From Ruminococcus sp. (GTDB lineage Bacteria; Bacillota; Clostridia; Oscillospirales; Ruminococcaceae), in assembly GCF_017549005.1 (NCBI RefSeq), contig NZ_JAFYYT010000056.1:62001-126000 (forward strand): a stretch of 64,000 nt of DNA. The letters run 5' to 3'. The translations under genes were made by a program, and so were the position numbers. The notes beneath the pieces are model-generated. The model was not told the DNA's origin. It saw nothing but the letters and a program-made list of their open reading frames with translations, and did not search any database. How positions within the stretch are numbered: the first letter of the stretch is position 1; the number at the start of each line of letters is the position of its first letter. Positions 8,832 through 16,878 of this stretch are shown here, in pieces.

Positions 8832-11446
8832 TGGAGCGCCGCCAGCATATCGCTGAGGAGCTCGCGGCATTCGCTGTCCGAAAGCTCATCGATATTGGTC
8901 TTTTCAAGCATTTCCAGTGCCGCCTCACGTCCCAGACTGCCGAAGCTTATCTGTCCCGAATCCTCGCGGACGGCCACAGGACGCTCAGCCGCGTGAGCTC
9001 TTTCCATTTCTTCAAGGAGCTCCCTTGCACGTGCGACTACCTTTGCAGGAAGTCCTGCCAGCTTGGCTACGTCAACACCGTAGCTCTCATCTACGCCGCC
9101 GCGGACTATTTTTCGCAGGAAACGGATAGTTCCGCCGTGCTTGTTAACGGCTATGCTGTAGTTCTTAACTCCCTCCAGCTCGTTCTCGAGACCTATGAGC
9201 TCGTGATAGTGTGTGGCAAAAAGGGTCTTGCAGCCCAGCTTCTTTGAGCTGCATATGTACTCCGCAACAGCACGGGCTATGCTCACGCCGTCAAAGGTGG
9301 AGGTTCCGCGTCCCACTTCGTCAAGGATCACAAGGCTGTTGGGGGTCGCATTCCTGAGTATGTCCGAGACCTCGCTCATTTCTACCATGAATGTGGACTG
9401 TCCTGCCGTAAGGTCGTCGGAGGCTCCCACACGGGTGAATATCTTGTCCACTACGGATATTTTAGCACTGTCCGCAGGCACGAAGCTGCCTATCTGAGCC
9501 ATGAGGACTATGAGCGCCGCCTGTCTCATATAGGTGGACTTACCTGACATATTGGGACCCGTGATTATTGACATACGGTCAGCCTTGTTGTCGATATGGA
9601 GGTCGTTGGGCACGAACATCTCGTCTGTGAGCATGAGCTCCACAACAGGGTGACGTCCCGCCTTTATATCTATCGAGCCGTCAATGGTGATATCGGGCTT
9701 TACGTACTGATTCCGCAGAGCTACGTCCGCAAAAGAGCAGAGCACGTCCACGGCCGCAACTGCTGAGGCTGTTTTCTGTACGGCTTCAAGCTTTGTGGCA
9801 AGGAAGTCGCGCACCTCGGAGAATATATCCGCTTCAAGTGAGAGAGCCTTGTCCTTTGCGCCGAGTATGGCGTTTTCAGCGTTTTTGAGCTCCTCCGTTA
9901 TGAAGCGCTCCGCATTGGCAAGGGTCTGCTTGCGTATCCAGCCCTCGGGGATAAGGTCATAGTAGGAGCGCGTTACCTCAAGATAGTAGCCGAAGACGCG
10001 GTTGTAGCCTATTTTCAGGCTCTTTATGCCTGTAGCCTCCTTTTCGCGCTGCTCTATCTCATCTATTATGCCCTTTCCGTTGTTCATTATATGACGGAGG
10101 TCGTCAAGCTCCTTATTGAAGCCCTCTTTTATGACTCCACCGTCCTTTACCGATATGGGAGGCTCGTCCATAATTGCGTTCTCAACAAGGTTCACAAGCT
10201 CGTCAAGTGTGGATATCTCGCTGTTGTATCGTGCAAGGAGCTTCGAGTCGGACAGCTTTTCCAGCTCCTGCTTTATGAGGGGCAGCTGCATGGCGGTTGC
10301 CGAAAGCGATTTTAAGTCGCGGGGATTTGCGCTCTTGTACATGACCTTCGTCATAAGGCGCTCCAGGTCGTAAACTCTGTCAAGAAGAGCCGAAAGGTCC
10401 GTGAGGACTACGCTCTTGCGGTAGAGAGCCTCCACTGCATCAAGACGCTCGATTATCCTTGCAGGGCTCTTAAGGGGCTGCTCTATCCAGTTTTTCAGGA
10501 GCCTGCGTCCCATTGAGGTCTTTGTGGAGTCAAGCACCCACAGGAGAGAGCCCTTTTTCTCCTTGCTGCGGAGAGTTTCCGTGAGCTCGAGGTTTCGCCT
10601 TGCATTGAGGTCGAGACCCATGAATGAATCGCCGCTGAGAAGCTCTATTGCAGTAAATCTCGACACAGAGGACTTCTGCGTGTCGTTGATGTAGTCGAAA
10701 AGTCCGCATACAGCCGCGCAGTCGGCTCCGTCCTCGCTTATCCCGAGCTCTGTGACGGACTTCACATTGAATACGGCTGCCGCCATATCCCTGCGTGCCG
10801 AGGGCGTGAAGCATATTGTATCGCGGAGAGTCACCGCGCATGAAAGACGTACCTTTACGAACTCCGCCGCCGCTTTCAGCGAAAGGAAGTTCTGAGGGAA
10901 GATTATCTCCGCAGGACGGCAGCGGGAGAGCTCGTTGATGACGCCTGCCTCCAAGTCCTTGCCCCCGAAAAAGCTGAGTGCAGCCTCACCTGTGGAAATA
11001 TCGGCAGAAGCCACGCCGCAGGTCTTGTTCTCCTCGTCGTAATAGATACTGCATATGTAGTTGTTGCTGCCGTCGTCGAGCATACTGCTCTCCGTCAGCG
11101 TACCCGGAGTTACCACGCGGATAACGTCGCGGACTACTATACCCTTGGTCTCGGCAGGGTCGGTGAGCTGCTCGCAGACAGCCACCTTGAAGCCCATGTC
11201 TATGAGCCTTTTTATGTACATATCCGCCGCATGATAGGGAACTCCGCACATGGGAGCCCTCTCCTCGAGTCCGCAGTCCCTGCCCGTCAGGGTCAGCTCG
11301 AGAGCCTTCGACACCTCGATGGCGTCATCGAAGAACATCTCGTAGAAGTCGCCGAGACGGAAGAACAGGACGCAGTCCCTGTACTTGTCCTTGACCTCGA
11401 AGTACTGCTGCATCATGGGGGATATTTTACTTCTGTCGATTTCCAT
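8828..11446 (-). CDS. mutS: DNA mismatch recognition protein MutS
   Basis: The 872-residue MutS binds mispairs and, through its ATPase, recruits MutL. The N-terminal mismatch-binding motif is present (FFRLGDFYEMFFDDA, near residues 30-43). Connector, lever and clamp regions follow. The ATPase domain has Walker A GPNMSGKST (about residues 630-638), VILDEVGRGTSTFDG and the ATHYHEL switch. The C-terminal helix-turn-helix segment is followed by a short tail. The ATG at 11446 follows AAAGGAGCAAAGCCA. ricA lies directly upstream, as in Bacillus. Confidence 0.97.
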   Translation of the reverse strand: MEIDRSKISPMMQQYFEVKDKYRDCVLFFRLGDFYEMFFDDAIEVSKALELTLTGRDCGLEERAPMCGVPYHAADMYIKRLIDMGFKVAVCEQLTDPAETKGIVVRDVIRVVTPGTLTESSMLDDGSNNYICSIYYDEENKTCGVASADISTGEAALSFFGGKDLEAGVINELSRCRPAEIIFPQNFLSLKAAAEFVKVRLSCAVTLRDTICFTPSARRDMAAAVFNVKSVTELGISEDGADCAAVCGLFDYINDTQKSSVSRFTAIELLSGDSFMGLDLNARRNLELTETLRSKEKKGSLLWVLDSTKTSMGRRLLKNWIEQPLKSPARIIERLDAVEALYRKSVVLTDLSALLDRVYDLERLMTKVMYKSANPRDLKSLSATAMQLPLIKQELEKLSDSKLLARYNSEISTLDELVNLVENAIMDEPPISVKDGGVIKEGFNKELDDLRHIMNNGKGIIDEIEQREKEATGIKSLKIGYNRVFGYYLEVTRSYYDLIPEGWIRKQTLANAERFITEELKNAENAILGAKDKALSLEADIFSEVRDFLATKLEAVQKTASAVAAVDVLCSFADVALRNQYVKPDITIDGSIDIKAGRHPVVELMLTDEMFVPNDLHIDNKADRMSIITGPNMSGKSTYMRQAALIVLMAQIGSFVPADSAKISVVDKIFTRVGASDDLTAGQSTFMVEMSEVSDILRNATPNSLVILDEVGRGTSTFDGVSIARAVAEYICSSKKLGCKTLFATHYHELIGLENELEGVKNYSIAVNKHGGTIRFLRKIVRGGVDESYGVDVAKLAGLPAKVVARARELLEEMERAHAAERPVAVREDSGQISFGSLGREAALEMLEKTNIDELSDSECRELLSDMLAALQ

Positions 11447-11479
11447 TGGCTTTGCTCCTTTACTCAGCTTTACGGATCA

Positions 11480-11887
11480 TCAGTGACAGCCGCCGCAGGT
11501 AGCGCAGCTTCCTGTACAGCCTGCCTCGGGTATCTGACAGGTTTCGGGGTCCTCGCCGTTGGCGCACATACTGATTATCTGCTGCATATTCGATACAAGC
11601 TTTTCGAGAGCCTGCTGTGCTCCCGAATACACTATCATTTTCGGGTTCTTCATGACCTTCTGATAAACTGCTTTCAGCTCGGAGTCAAGAGCCTTGATGT
11701 TGTCGGAATCGGGCTCCTCCGAGCTCATTGCCGTTCCGAGGTTGATACGGAGATCCTCAAAGTGAGCGATGTCCTCCTGGAGCTCCTGATCCTCGTCGTT
11801 AGCCTGCTTTGCAAGCATATACGCAATGTACCTGTCATCCTGCTGAAGAGCCTTTCCAAGCTCTCTTGTCATTTCCATAATATCCAT
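11480..11887 (-). CDS. ricA: RicA/YlbF-family regulator of RNase Y (YmcA-like) with Cys-rich tail
   Basis: The 135-residue protein is mostly helical (about residues 1-100) and ends in a tail with six cysteines (MCANG, TCQ, GCTGSCATCGGCH). This matches the Com_YlbF family. In Bacillus the paralogues YmcA (RicA) and YlbF (RicF) form a complex with YaaT that binds iron-sulphur clusters and adjusts RNase Y cleavage, affecting competence, biofilm and sporulation. The position between miaB and mutS is that of Bacillus ymcA, so I favour RicA over RicF. The cysteine tail is well suited to an Fe-S ligand role, which is inference. The ribosome site is AAGGAG. Confidence 0.82.
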   Translation of the reverse strand: MDIMEMTRELGKALQQDDRYIAYMLAKQANDEDQELQEDIAHFEDLRINLGTAMSSEEPDSDNIKALDSELKAVYQKVMKNPKMIVYSGAQQALEKLVSNMQQIISMCANGEDPETCQIPEAGCTGSCATCGGCH

Positions 11888-11912
11888 TTCTATCTTCTCC
11901 TTTATTTTTTAC

Positions 11913-12695
11913 TCAGCCTATATAATCGAGATAAAGTCCGTCATATTCCTCGGGACTGCCGTCTCCGTGATATACCCACGACTTGATATCGCCGTCAAGA
12001 AGGAATTTGTGAGCCGATACGAAATCCATATATCTTATGCCCTTTTCATCAAGAACAGTGTCATATGACGGAGTCTGCTCGTCAAGGCTGAAATCATAGC
12101 TGTCCTTTGATACCAATGTGCCGTTTTCCCATTCGTAATAAATAATGCTTGCCGCGCCCATGTGTCCCCAGAGGAGAACAAAGTTCCCCGTATTCTCGTC
12201 GTAGCAGAAGGAAGTGTGTCCGCCGCCGAAAACTCCGAGGTCTTTCAGCTCACATTCCTCGTCGTATCTGTATATGTGTATCTGATAATCAGCCTCACAG
12301 GAGCCGTATTTCAGAAGCAGCTCTGGTATTCCGTCTGCGTCAAGGTCGCGGAATGCATATTCTATGCTTGCCATGCCGTCATGTTCATTTTCAGTCTGCT
12401 CAAAAACGCTGCGTATCTTCTCCTTATATACAGCAGGGTACATATCCATGCGGCTTCCCGCAGACACATTTTCTTCGTGAGTAGTTACCTCTGTTTCAGC
12501 CTCTGCTGCTTCTGTAGTCTCGGCAGCAATTTCGGTTGTTGTCTCTGCTGTTTCCGTTGCAGCCTCTTCTGTCACTGCTGCCGTTGTATTTGCAGCAGTT
12601 GTGGTATTATTGCTGCTGTTTCCGCTGTTTACCGTATTTCCGCAGCCTGCCAGAACTAAGGCTGAAAAACATACTATTGCAATGAGCTTTTTCAT
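11913..12695 (-). CDS. Lipoprotein of unknown function with Thr/Ala/Glu linker
   Basis: A 260-residue lipoprotein: signal peptide with lipobox LAGC (lipidated Cys18), then a low-complexity Thr/Ala/Glu linker (about residues 28-72), then a globular domain. That domain contains AFRDLDADGIPELLLKY, an Asp-rich loop of the FG-GAP/calcium-binding type, followed by beta-rich sequence. Such proteins are common on ruminococcal cell surfaces but the ligand is unknown. The start overlaps the miaB stop by 4 bases (ATGA), so it is translated with the tRNA-modification gene despite no evident link. Confidence 0.8.
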   Translation of the reverse strand: MKKLIAIVCFSALVLAGCGNTVNSGNSSNNTTTAANTTAAVTEEAATETAETTTEIAAETTEAAEAETEVTTHEENVSAGSRMDMYPAVYKEKIRSVFEQTENEHDGMASIEYAFRDLDADGIPELLLKYGSCEADYQIHIYRYDEECELKDLGVFGGGHTSFCYDENTGNFVLLWGHMGAASIIYYEWENGTLVSKDSYDFSLDEQTPSYDTVLDEKGIRYMDFVSAHKFLLDGDIKSWVYHGDGSPEEYDGLYLDYIG

Positions 12696-14077
12696 TTTAC
12701 TGCGTTCCTTTCTGCTATCCTTCCTGTAACTGCCCAGTTCATCGCGCCTGTTATCTCAACGTTCACGAACTGCCCTATAAGTGAACTGTCTCCCTCGAAT
12801 TCCACTATTATGAACTCGCTGCTCTTTCCGGTCAGCCAGCCCTCCTTTTTCTTTGATACATCGTCCACGAGGACTCGCATGGTCCTGCCGATGAATCGCT
12901 TGTAATGCTCAGTGGATATCTCACGCTGAACTTCGAGGAGCTCCCTCATGCGCCTGCCCTTTTCCTCCTCGGAGGTGCTGTCGGGCATTTCCGCCGCTTT
13001 TGTTCCCGAGCGCTTTGAGTAGATGAAAGAGTAGATGTTGTCGTACTTCACCTTTTTCATTACGTCAAGGGTCGCACGGAAGTCCCCGTCGGTCTCATCG
13101 GGAAATCCAACGATAAGGTCGGTGGTAAGGGAAAAATCAGGGTCACGGCTGCGGATATATTCAACTATTTTCAGGTAGTCATCAATGGTGTACCGTCGGT
13201 TCATACGGGCAAGCACGTCCGTGCTGCCGCTCTGTACGGGCAGATGAAGATGCTTTGCCACCTTTTCGCAGTCGAATATGGCGTCTATGAGTTCCCCTGA
13301 AGCATCCTTCGGGTGCGAGGACATGAAACGTATCCAGAAATCACCGTCTATACCGTTCAGCTCCCTGAGAAGCCGTGGAAAGTTCATTTCGCCGCCCAGG
13401 TCCTTGCCATAGGAGTTTACATTCTGTCCGAGGAGCATTATCTCCTTGTAGCCCTCGCTCACAAGCTGCCTTACCTCGGCGATTATATCACCTGGTCGGC
13501 GGCTGCGCTCACGGCCGCGGACATAGGGCACTATGCAGTAGGTACAGAAGTTGTTGCAGCCGAACATTATGGGCACTGACGCTTTGAAGCTGCTGCTCCT
13601 CACCTGTTCCGCGGCTTCCGAGAAGTCGTCGTACTCCTTGATATCTGCCGAAAAAGCCGCTCCCCTGAGAGTATCGAGGATAAGCTCCGGCAGGGCGCTG
13701 AGTGCGGAAGTTCCCACAACGAAATCCACCTGAGGGTAGGACTTCTTTATCTTCTCCGCCACATGGCTCTGAGCCGTCATACAGCCTGCAATGCCGATCA
13801 TCAGCGACGGTTTCAGCTCCTTGAGCTTCTTCATGCTGCCGACTATGCCGAAAACACGGTCCTCGGCATTCTCACGGACCGCACAGGTGTTGAGTATTAT
13901 AAGGTCGGCTTCCTGCTCGACCTCCGTAAAGGAGTAGCCCATTTTTTTCAGCAGACCCTGTATCTTCTCGCCGTCCGAGACATTCAGCTGACAGCCGAAG
14001 CTCCTCACATAGGCTTTTCGCGGGCTGCTGCCCAGCAAGCCGTTTATTTCGCTTATCACTGCGGTGTTGTCCTTCAA
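12692..14077 (-). CDS. miaB: tRNA-2-methylthio-N6-dimethylallyladenosine synthase MiaB
   Basis: A radical-SAM methylthiotransferase of 461 residues acting on i6A37 tRNA made by MiaA. The N-terminal UPF0004 domain has the cluster cysteines (SFGCQLN with Cys29, LNTCAVRENA, IAGCM). The radical SAM motif is FGCNNFCTYCIVPYVRGRE. The C-terminal TRAM domain covers about residues 380-455. The start is a TTG at 14077 (LKDNTAVISE) with GCGAGG 9 bases upstream; no better ATG exists. A consensus-like promoter lies at 14117-14145. It heads the leftward run to the mut and miaA genes. Confidence 0.95.
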   Translation of the reverse strand: MKDNTAVISEINGLLGSSPRKAYVRSFGCQLNVSDGEKIQGLLKKMGYSFTEVEQEADLIILNTCAVRENAEDRVFGIVGSMKKLKELKPSLMIGIAGCMTAQSHVAEKIKKSYPQVDFVVGTSALSALPELILDTLRGAAFSADIKEYDDFSEAAEQVRSSSFKASVPIMFGCNNFCTYCIVPYVRGRERSRRPGDIIAEVRQLVSEGYKEIMLLGQNVNSYGKDLGGEMNFPRLLRELNGIDGDFWIRFMSSHPKDASGELIDAIFDCEKVAKHLHLPVQSGSTDVLARMNRRYTIDDYLKIVEYIRSRDPDFSLTTDLIVGFPDETDGDFRATLDVMKKVKYDNIYSFIYSKRSGTKAAEMPDSTSEEEKGRRMRELLEVQREISTEHYKRFIGRTMRVLVDDVSKKKEGWLTGKSSEFIIVEFEGDSSLIGQFVNVEITGAMNWAVTGRIAERNAVK

Positions 14078-14116
14078 TTCGCAGAACCTCGCCTTCCAAA
14101 AATCCTGTAATAAATA

Positions 14117-14145
14117 ATTATACCATATTATATGTCATAATGCAA
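14117..14145 (-). promoter_or_regulatory. Sigma-A promoter for miaB
   Basis: On the minus strand TTGCAT (14140-14145) is followed after 17 bases by TATAAT (14117-14122), with a TGG extended -10. It points at miaB, whose start is 40 bases from the -10. Confidence 0.8.
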
Positions 14146-14242
14146 GTGCGGATTTGCCGAACGCAACAAACCGGCTTTTTTCCGCATATGAGAGAAATTT
14201 TTTTCTTTTTTTCGATTTTTCAATCCATTTTTAAGTTTTTTG

Positions 14243-14251
14243 TGGTATAAT
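14243..14251 (+). promoter_or_regulatory. Probable extended -10 promoter for the metallo-hydrolase gene
   Basis: TGG directly precedes TATAAT (14246-14251) about 50 bases before the ATG at 14301. The expected -35 position has no good hexamer, so this would rely on the extended -10. Confidence 0.5.
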
Positions 14252-14300
14252 ATATAGTGTAGGAGTATAATAAAATACACCGTGGAAAGGAGTCTGAAAC

Positions 14301-15158
14301 ATGAAAAAAAACAGAAAGGCAGCTGCTCTGCTGTTTTCGGCATTTTTTGCGGCTCTCGCACTGTTCTCATGCAACGAAAAGCAGGAACAGACTGCCGCAG
14401 GAGAGCTCAAAGTCACTTTCTTTGACGTCGGAAAGGCCGACGCAATACTGCTCCAGTCCGAGAATGCAAACGTGGTCATCGACTGCGGCGAAAAGGGTGA
14501 CGGAAAAAAGATCAGCAAGCTCCTTGAGGAGAATGAATGCGACACCATAGATTACCTCATCATAACCCATTTCGACAAGGATCACGTTGGCGGAGCTGCA
14601 AAGCTCATACGCAGCTTCGATATAAAGAACGTCCTCACCCCAAACTACGACGGAACTGTTGAGGAATATGACAAATATGTCGGCGCTCTTGCGGAAAAGT
14701 CCATTACTCCGATGAAGCTGACCGAGGACGTCTCATTCGCACTTGACGGTATCGACTACACGGTCTATGCGCCGAAAAGGGACTTTTACGGTAATAATGA
14801 CAGCGATGAGAACAACTTCTCTCTCGTTACAAAGGTCGTACATAACAAAAACACTCTCCTCTTCACAGGCGACGCTATGGAGGAGAGACTTGAAGAAATA
14901 ATGGACATCGGCGAGTGTACCCTGCTGAAAGTCCCTTATCACGGCAGAAAGCTGGACAATCTCTCCGATTTTCTGAGCGCAGTAAAGCCGAAATGCGCCG
15001 TTGTATGCACCTCGTCAAGCGAATTTTCGGGGAAAGTGCAGGACGCCCTCAAAAAGACGGGAGCAGCTACTTATGCTACCTGCTTTAACGGCGATATCAC
15101 AGCAGTCAGTGACGGCAAGCAGATAAAAATAAGCACTGAAACAGGCTCTTCATTGTAA
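14301..15158 (+). CDS. ComEC-like metallo-beta-lactamase-fold hydrolase, lipoprotein
   Basis: 285 residues with a lipoprotein signal (lipobox LFSC, Cys24) and a metallo-beta-lactamase domain of the type found at the C-terminus of ComEC. FFDVGKADAILLQ precedes the metal motif ITHFDKDHVGG; LLFTGDAMEE and VPYHGRK follow. Stand-alone secreted versions are widespread in clostridia; nuclease or phosphodiesterase activity is possible but unproven. With no ComEC membrane part it is not a DNA-uptake channel. It starts the rightward block, divergent from miaB, and ends in a terminator at 15167-15195. Confidence 0.85.
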   Translation: MKKNRKAAALLFSAFFAALALFSCNEKQEQTAAGELKVTFFDVGKADAILLQSENANVVIDCGEKGDGKKISKLLEENECDTIDYLIITHFDKDHVGGAAKLIRSFDIKNVLTPNYDGTVEEYDKYVGALAEKSITPMKLTEDVSFALDGIDYTVYAPKRDFYGNNDSDENNFSLVTKVVHNKNTLLFTGDAMEERLEEIMDIGECTLLKVPYHGRKLDNLSDFLSAVKPKCAVVCTSSSEFSGKVQDALKKTGAATYATCFNGDITAVSDGKQIKISTETGSSL

Positions 15159-15166
15159 TATATCAC

Positions 15167-15195
15167 AAAAAAGCGGCGTTATAACCGCTTTTTTT
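15167..15195 (+). terminator. Rho-independent terminator after the hydrolase gene
   Basis: AAAAAAGCGG (15167-15176) pairs with CCGCTTTTTT (15185-15194) across an 8-base loop, ending in a T run. Confidence 0.85.
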
Positions 15196-15206
15196 GTTAT
15201 TATTTA

Positions 15207-15235
15207 TTGACATCCTGATTGGTAAATGTTATAAT
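15207..15235 (+). promoter_or_regulatory. Perfect-consensus sigma-A promoter for the GGDEF gene
   Basis: TTGACA (15207-15212), 17-base spacer, TATAAT (15230-15235), with TG one base before the -10. The expected transcript starts near 15242, about 50 bases before the ATG. Confidence 0.9.
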
Positions 15236-15293
15236 TTCAATATACTATATTTGATTTGATATATATATTACATTTTAATCAGGGGTGGAAAAT

Positions 15294-16676
15294 ATGAACA
15301 AACAGGAAAAACGTATCAGGACGAGCAAACGTAATTTCATCATAGCACTCGCTTTGCTTCTACTTACGAACATTCTTATGGCTATGGCGCTGACAACCAT
15401 GGCTAAAAAGACTCTCCGCGAGCAGATCGACCAACGAATGCTGGATATCGCCAATACTGCGGCGTATATGATAAACGGCGACGAGATAAAGAATCTGCAG
15501 AAGGAGGACGCAGGCACCGAGCCTTACCAAAGGGCTCTCGAAACACTCAGAGCTTTTCAGGACAACATAAATCTGGACTATATCTACGGTATCAGGCAGA
15601 TGCCAGACGGTTCCTTCACATTTACCATAGACCCTGCCGTTGAGGATCCGGGCGAATTCGGCTCTCCCATTGTTTCCACAGAAGCTCTCAGAAGCGCTGC
15701 AAAAGGTATTGCTGCCGTTGACAAAGAGGCATACAAAGACGAATGGGGACGCTTTTACTCGGCATACAGTCCTGTTTTCGACTCCGAGCACAAGGTCGCA
15801 GGTATAGTTGCCGTAGACTTTAATGCTAAGTGGTACGACGGAAAGCTCAACAACCACAAGGCAATATCTGTCGTTATCCTTATGGCAGCTCTTACCGTAG
15901 GTATCGTGCTAACATTTATCATCACGTCTCAGAACAGAAAGCGTTTCGCAGCTATGATTAAAGAAATCGACCAGCTCGATGCCGCTACGGACAAAATTAA
16001 TGACAGTATCCTGAAAACCTCTATCAAAAAGCTCGACTTTCTCCCGAACAGTGAAAGTTCTCTGCTGAAAACACTTGCAGACGGCGAAGAGAACAAGCAG
16101 TCGTCGATCCATGACGAATATGAGGAAGTAACATCGAACCTGCATTCAGTATGCAAAAAGCTCAACAAATATATTAAATTCATTGATTCCAATATGTACA
16201 AGGACGAGCTGACAAACACTCTGAACAAGGCAGCCTATAAGAACGCGATACAAGCTCTCGACGAAGATATCAAAACGAATAACCCATTATTCTCCGTAGC
16301 TTTCTTTGACCTTATCGGCCTTAACCGCATCAATGCCCATTATGGCTTTGAAGCCGGTGACGAGCTGATGTTCCACTCTGCAAGGATACTGAAAAAGGTA
16401 TTCGGAAACGATAATGTCTATCGTGTTGCAGGTGACGAGTTTATCGCCATAATGAAGGACAAGGGTATTCTCGACATGGAGGAGCTGTTCGCCCAGCTCG
16501 ACAAGGAACTGAAAGAATTCAACAACATTAAGAAGATCGCACACGAGCTTGGAATATCAAAGGGTTCAAACACCTACAAGCCCGCAGAACATGATAATTA
16601 CCGTCATGTATTCATGGTCGCACGCGAGAACATGAAGAAAGAAAAGGCTCTTTATTATCAGAGTCTGCAAAATTAA
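15294..16676 (+). CDS. Membrane sensor with divergent GGDEF (diguanylate cyclase-like) domain
   Basis: 460 residues. A first membrane helix (about 15-37) is followed by an extracellular sensor of Cache-like aspect (about 40-185), a second helix (about 195-215), a linker and a C-terminal GGDEF domain. The domain keeps FFDLIGLNRINAHYGFEAGD and AGDEF (residues 379-383), but its end is unusual: ARENMKKEK replaces the normal ADxxMYxxK, and the usual inhibitory RxxD site is not in place. Activity is therefore uncertain. I chose ATG 15294 because AGGGGTGG precedes it; a GTG at 15285 lies inside that ribosome site. It is monocistronic, between its own promoter and terminator. Confidence 0.82.
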   Translation: MNKQEKRIRTSKRNFIIALALLLLTNILMAMALTTMAKKTLREQIDQRMLDIANTAAYMINGDEIKNLQKEDAGTEPYQRALETLRAFQDNINLDYIYGIRQMPDGSFTFTIDPAVEDPGEFGSPIVSTEALRSAAKGIAAVDKEAYKDEWGRFYSAYSPVFDSEHKVAGIVAVDFNAKWYDGKLNNHKAISVVILMAALTVGIVLTFIITSQNRKRFAAMIKEIDQLDAATDKINDSILKTSIKKLDFLPNSESSLLKTLADGEENKQSSIHDEYEEVTSNLHSVCKKLNKYIKFIDSNMYKDELTNTLNKAAYKNAIQALDEDIKTNNPLFSVAFFDLIGLNRINAHYGFEAGDELMFHSARILKKVFGNDNVYRVAGDEFIAIMKDKGILDMEELFAQLDKELKEFNNIKKIAHELGISKGSNTYKPAEHDNYRHVFMVARENMKKEKALYYQSLQN

Positions 16677-16683
16677 TATCAGG

Positions 16684-16710
16684 ACAGCGCGCCTCAGGTG
16701 CGCTGTTTTT
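16684..16710 (+). terminator. Rho-independent terminator after the GGDEF gene
   Basis: ACAGCGC (16684-16690) and GCGCTGT (16700-16706) form a stem around a 9-base loop, followed by TTTT. Confidence 0.85.
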
Positions 16711-16774
16711 ACTGCAGTCGGCAGCAAGTGCATCGTTTTACGATTTTCATAGCGTATTTTAGCAATTCTAACTG

Positions 16775-16803
16775 TTGATTTTTTCATTGCAATGTGTTAT
16801 AAT
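16775..16803 (+). promoter_or_regulatory. Sigma-A promoter for purA
   Basis: TTGATT (16775-16780), 17-base spacer, TATAAT (16798-16803) with TGTGT just before it. It leaves a leader of about 70 bases. Confidence 0.85.
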
Positions 16804-16813
16804 AGATTGTAAG

Positions 16814-16850
16814 TGTGCATTTTTGACAGTTGACAGGTACTGTCCGCACA
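16814..16850 (+). promoter_or_regulatory. Stem-loop in the purA leader
   Basis: Nested inverted repeats: TGTGC (16814-16818) with GCACA (16846-16850), enclosing GACAGT (16825-16830) with ACTGTC (16839-16844). It lies between the transcription start and the ribosome site. No known purine riboswitch core was recognised. Confidence 0.5.
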
Positions 16851-16878
16851 AATAATTATTATGAAAAGAGGAAAACAA

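Noticed and set aside
11231..11986. A 251-codon plus-strand frame over the mutS start and ricA
   Set aside because: It spans two well-supported genes and their gap, and looks like a reverse-frame shadow.
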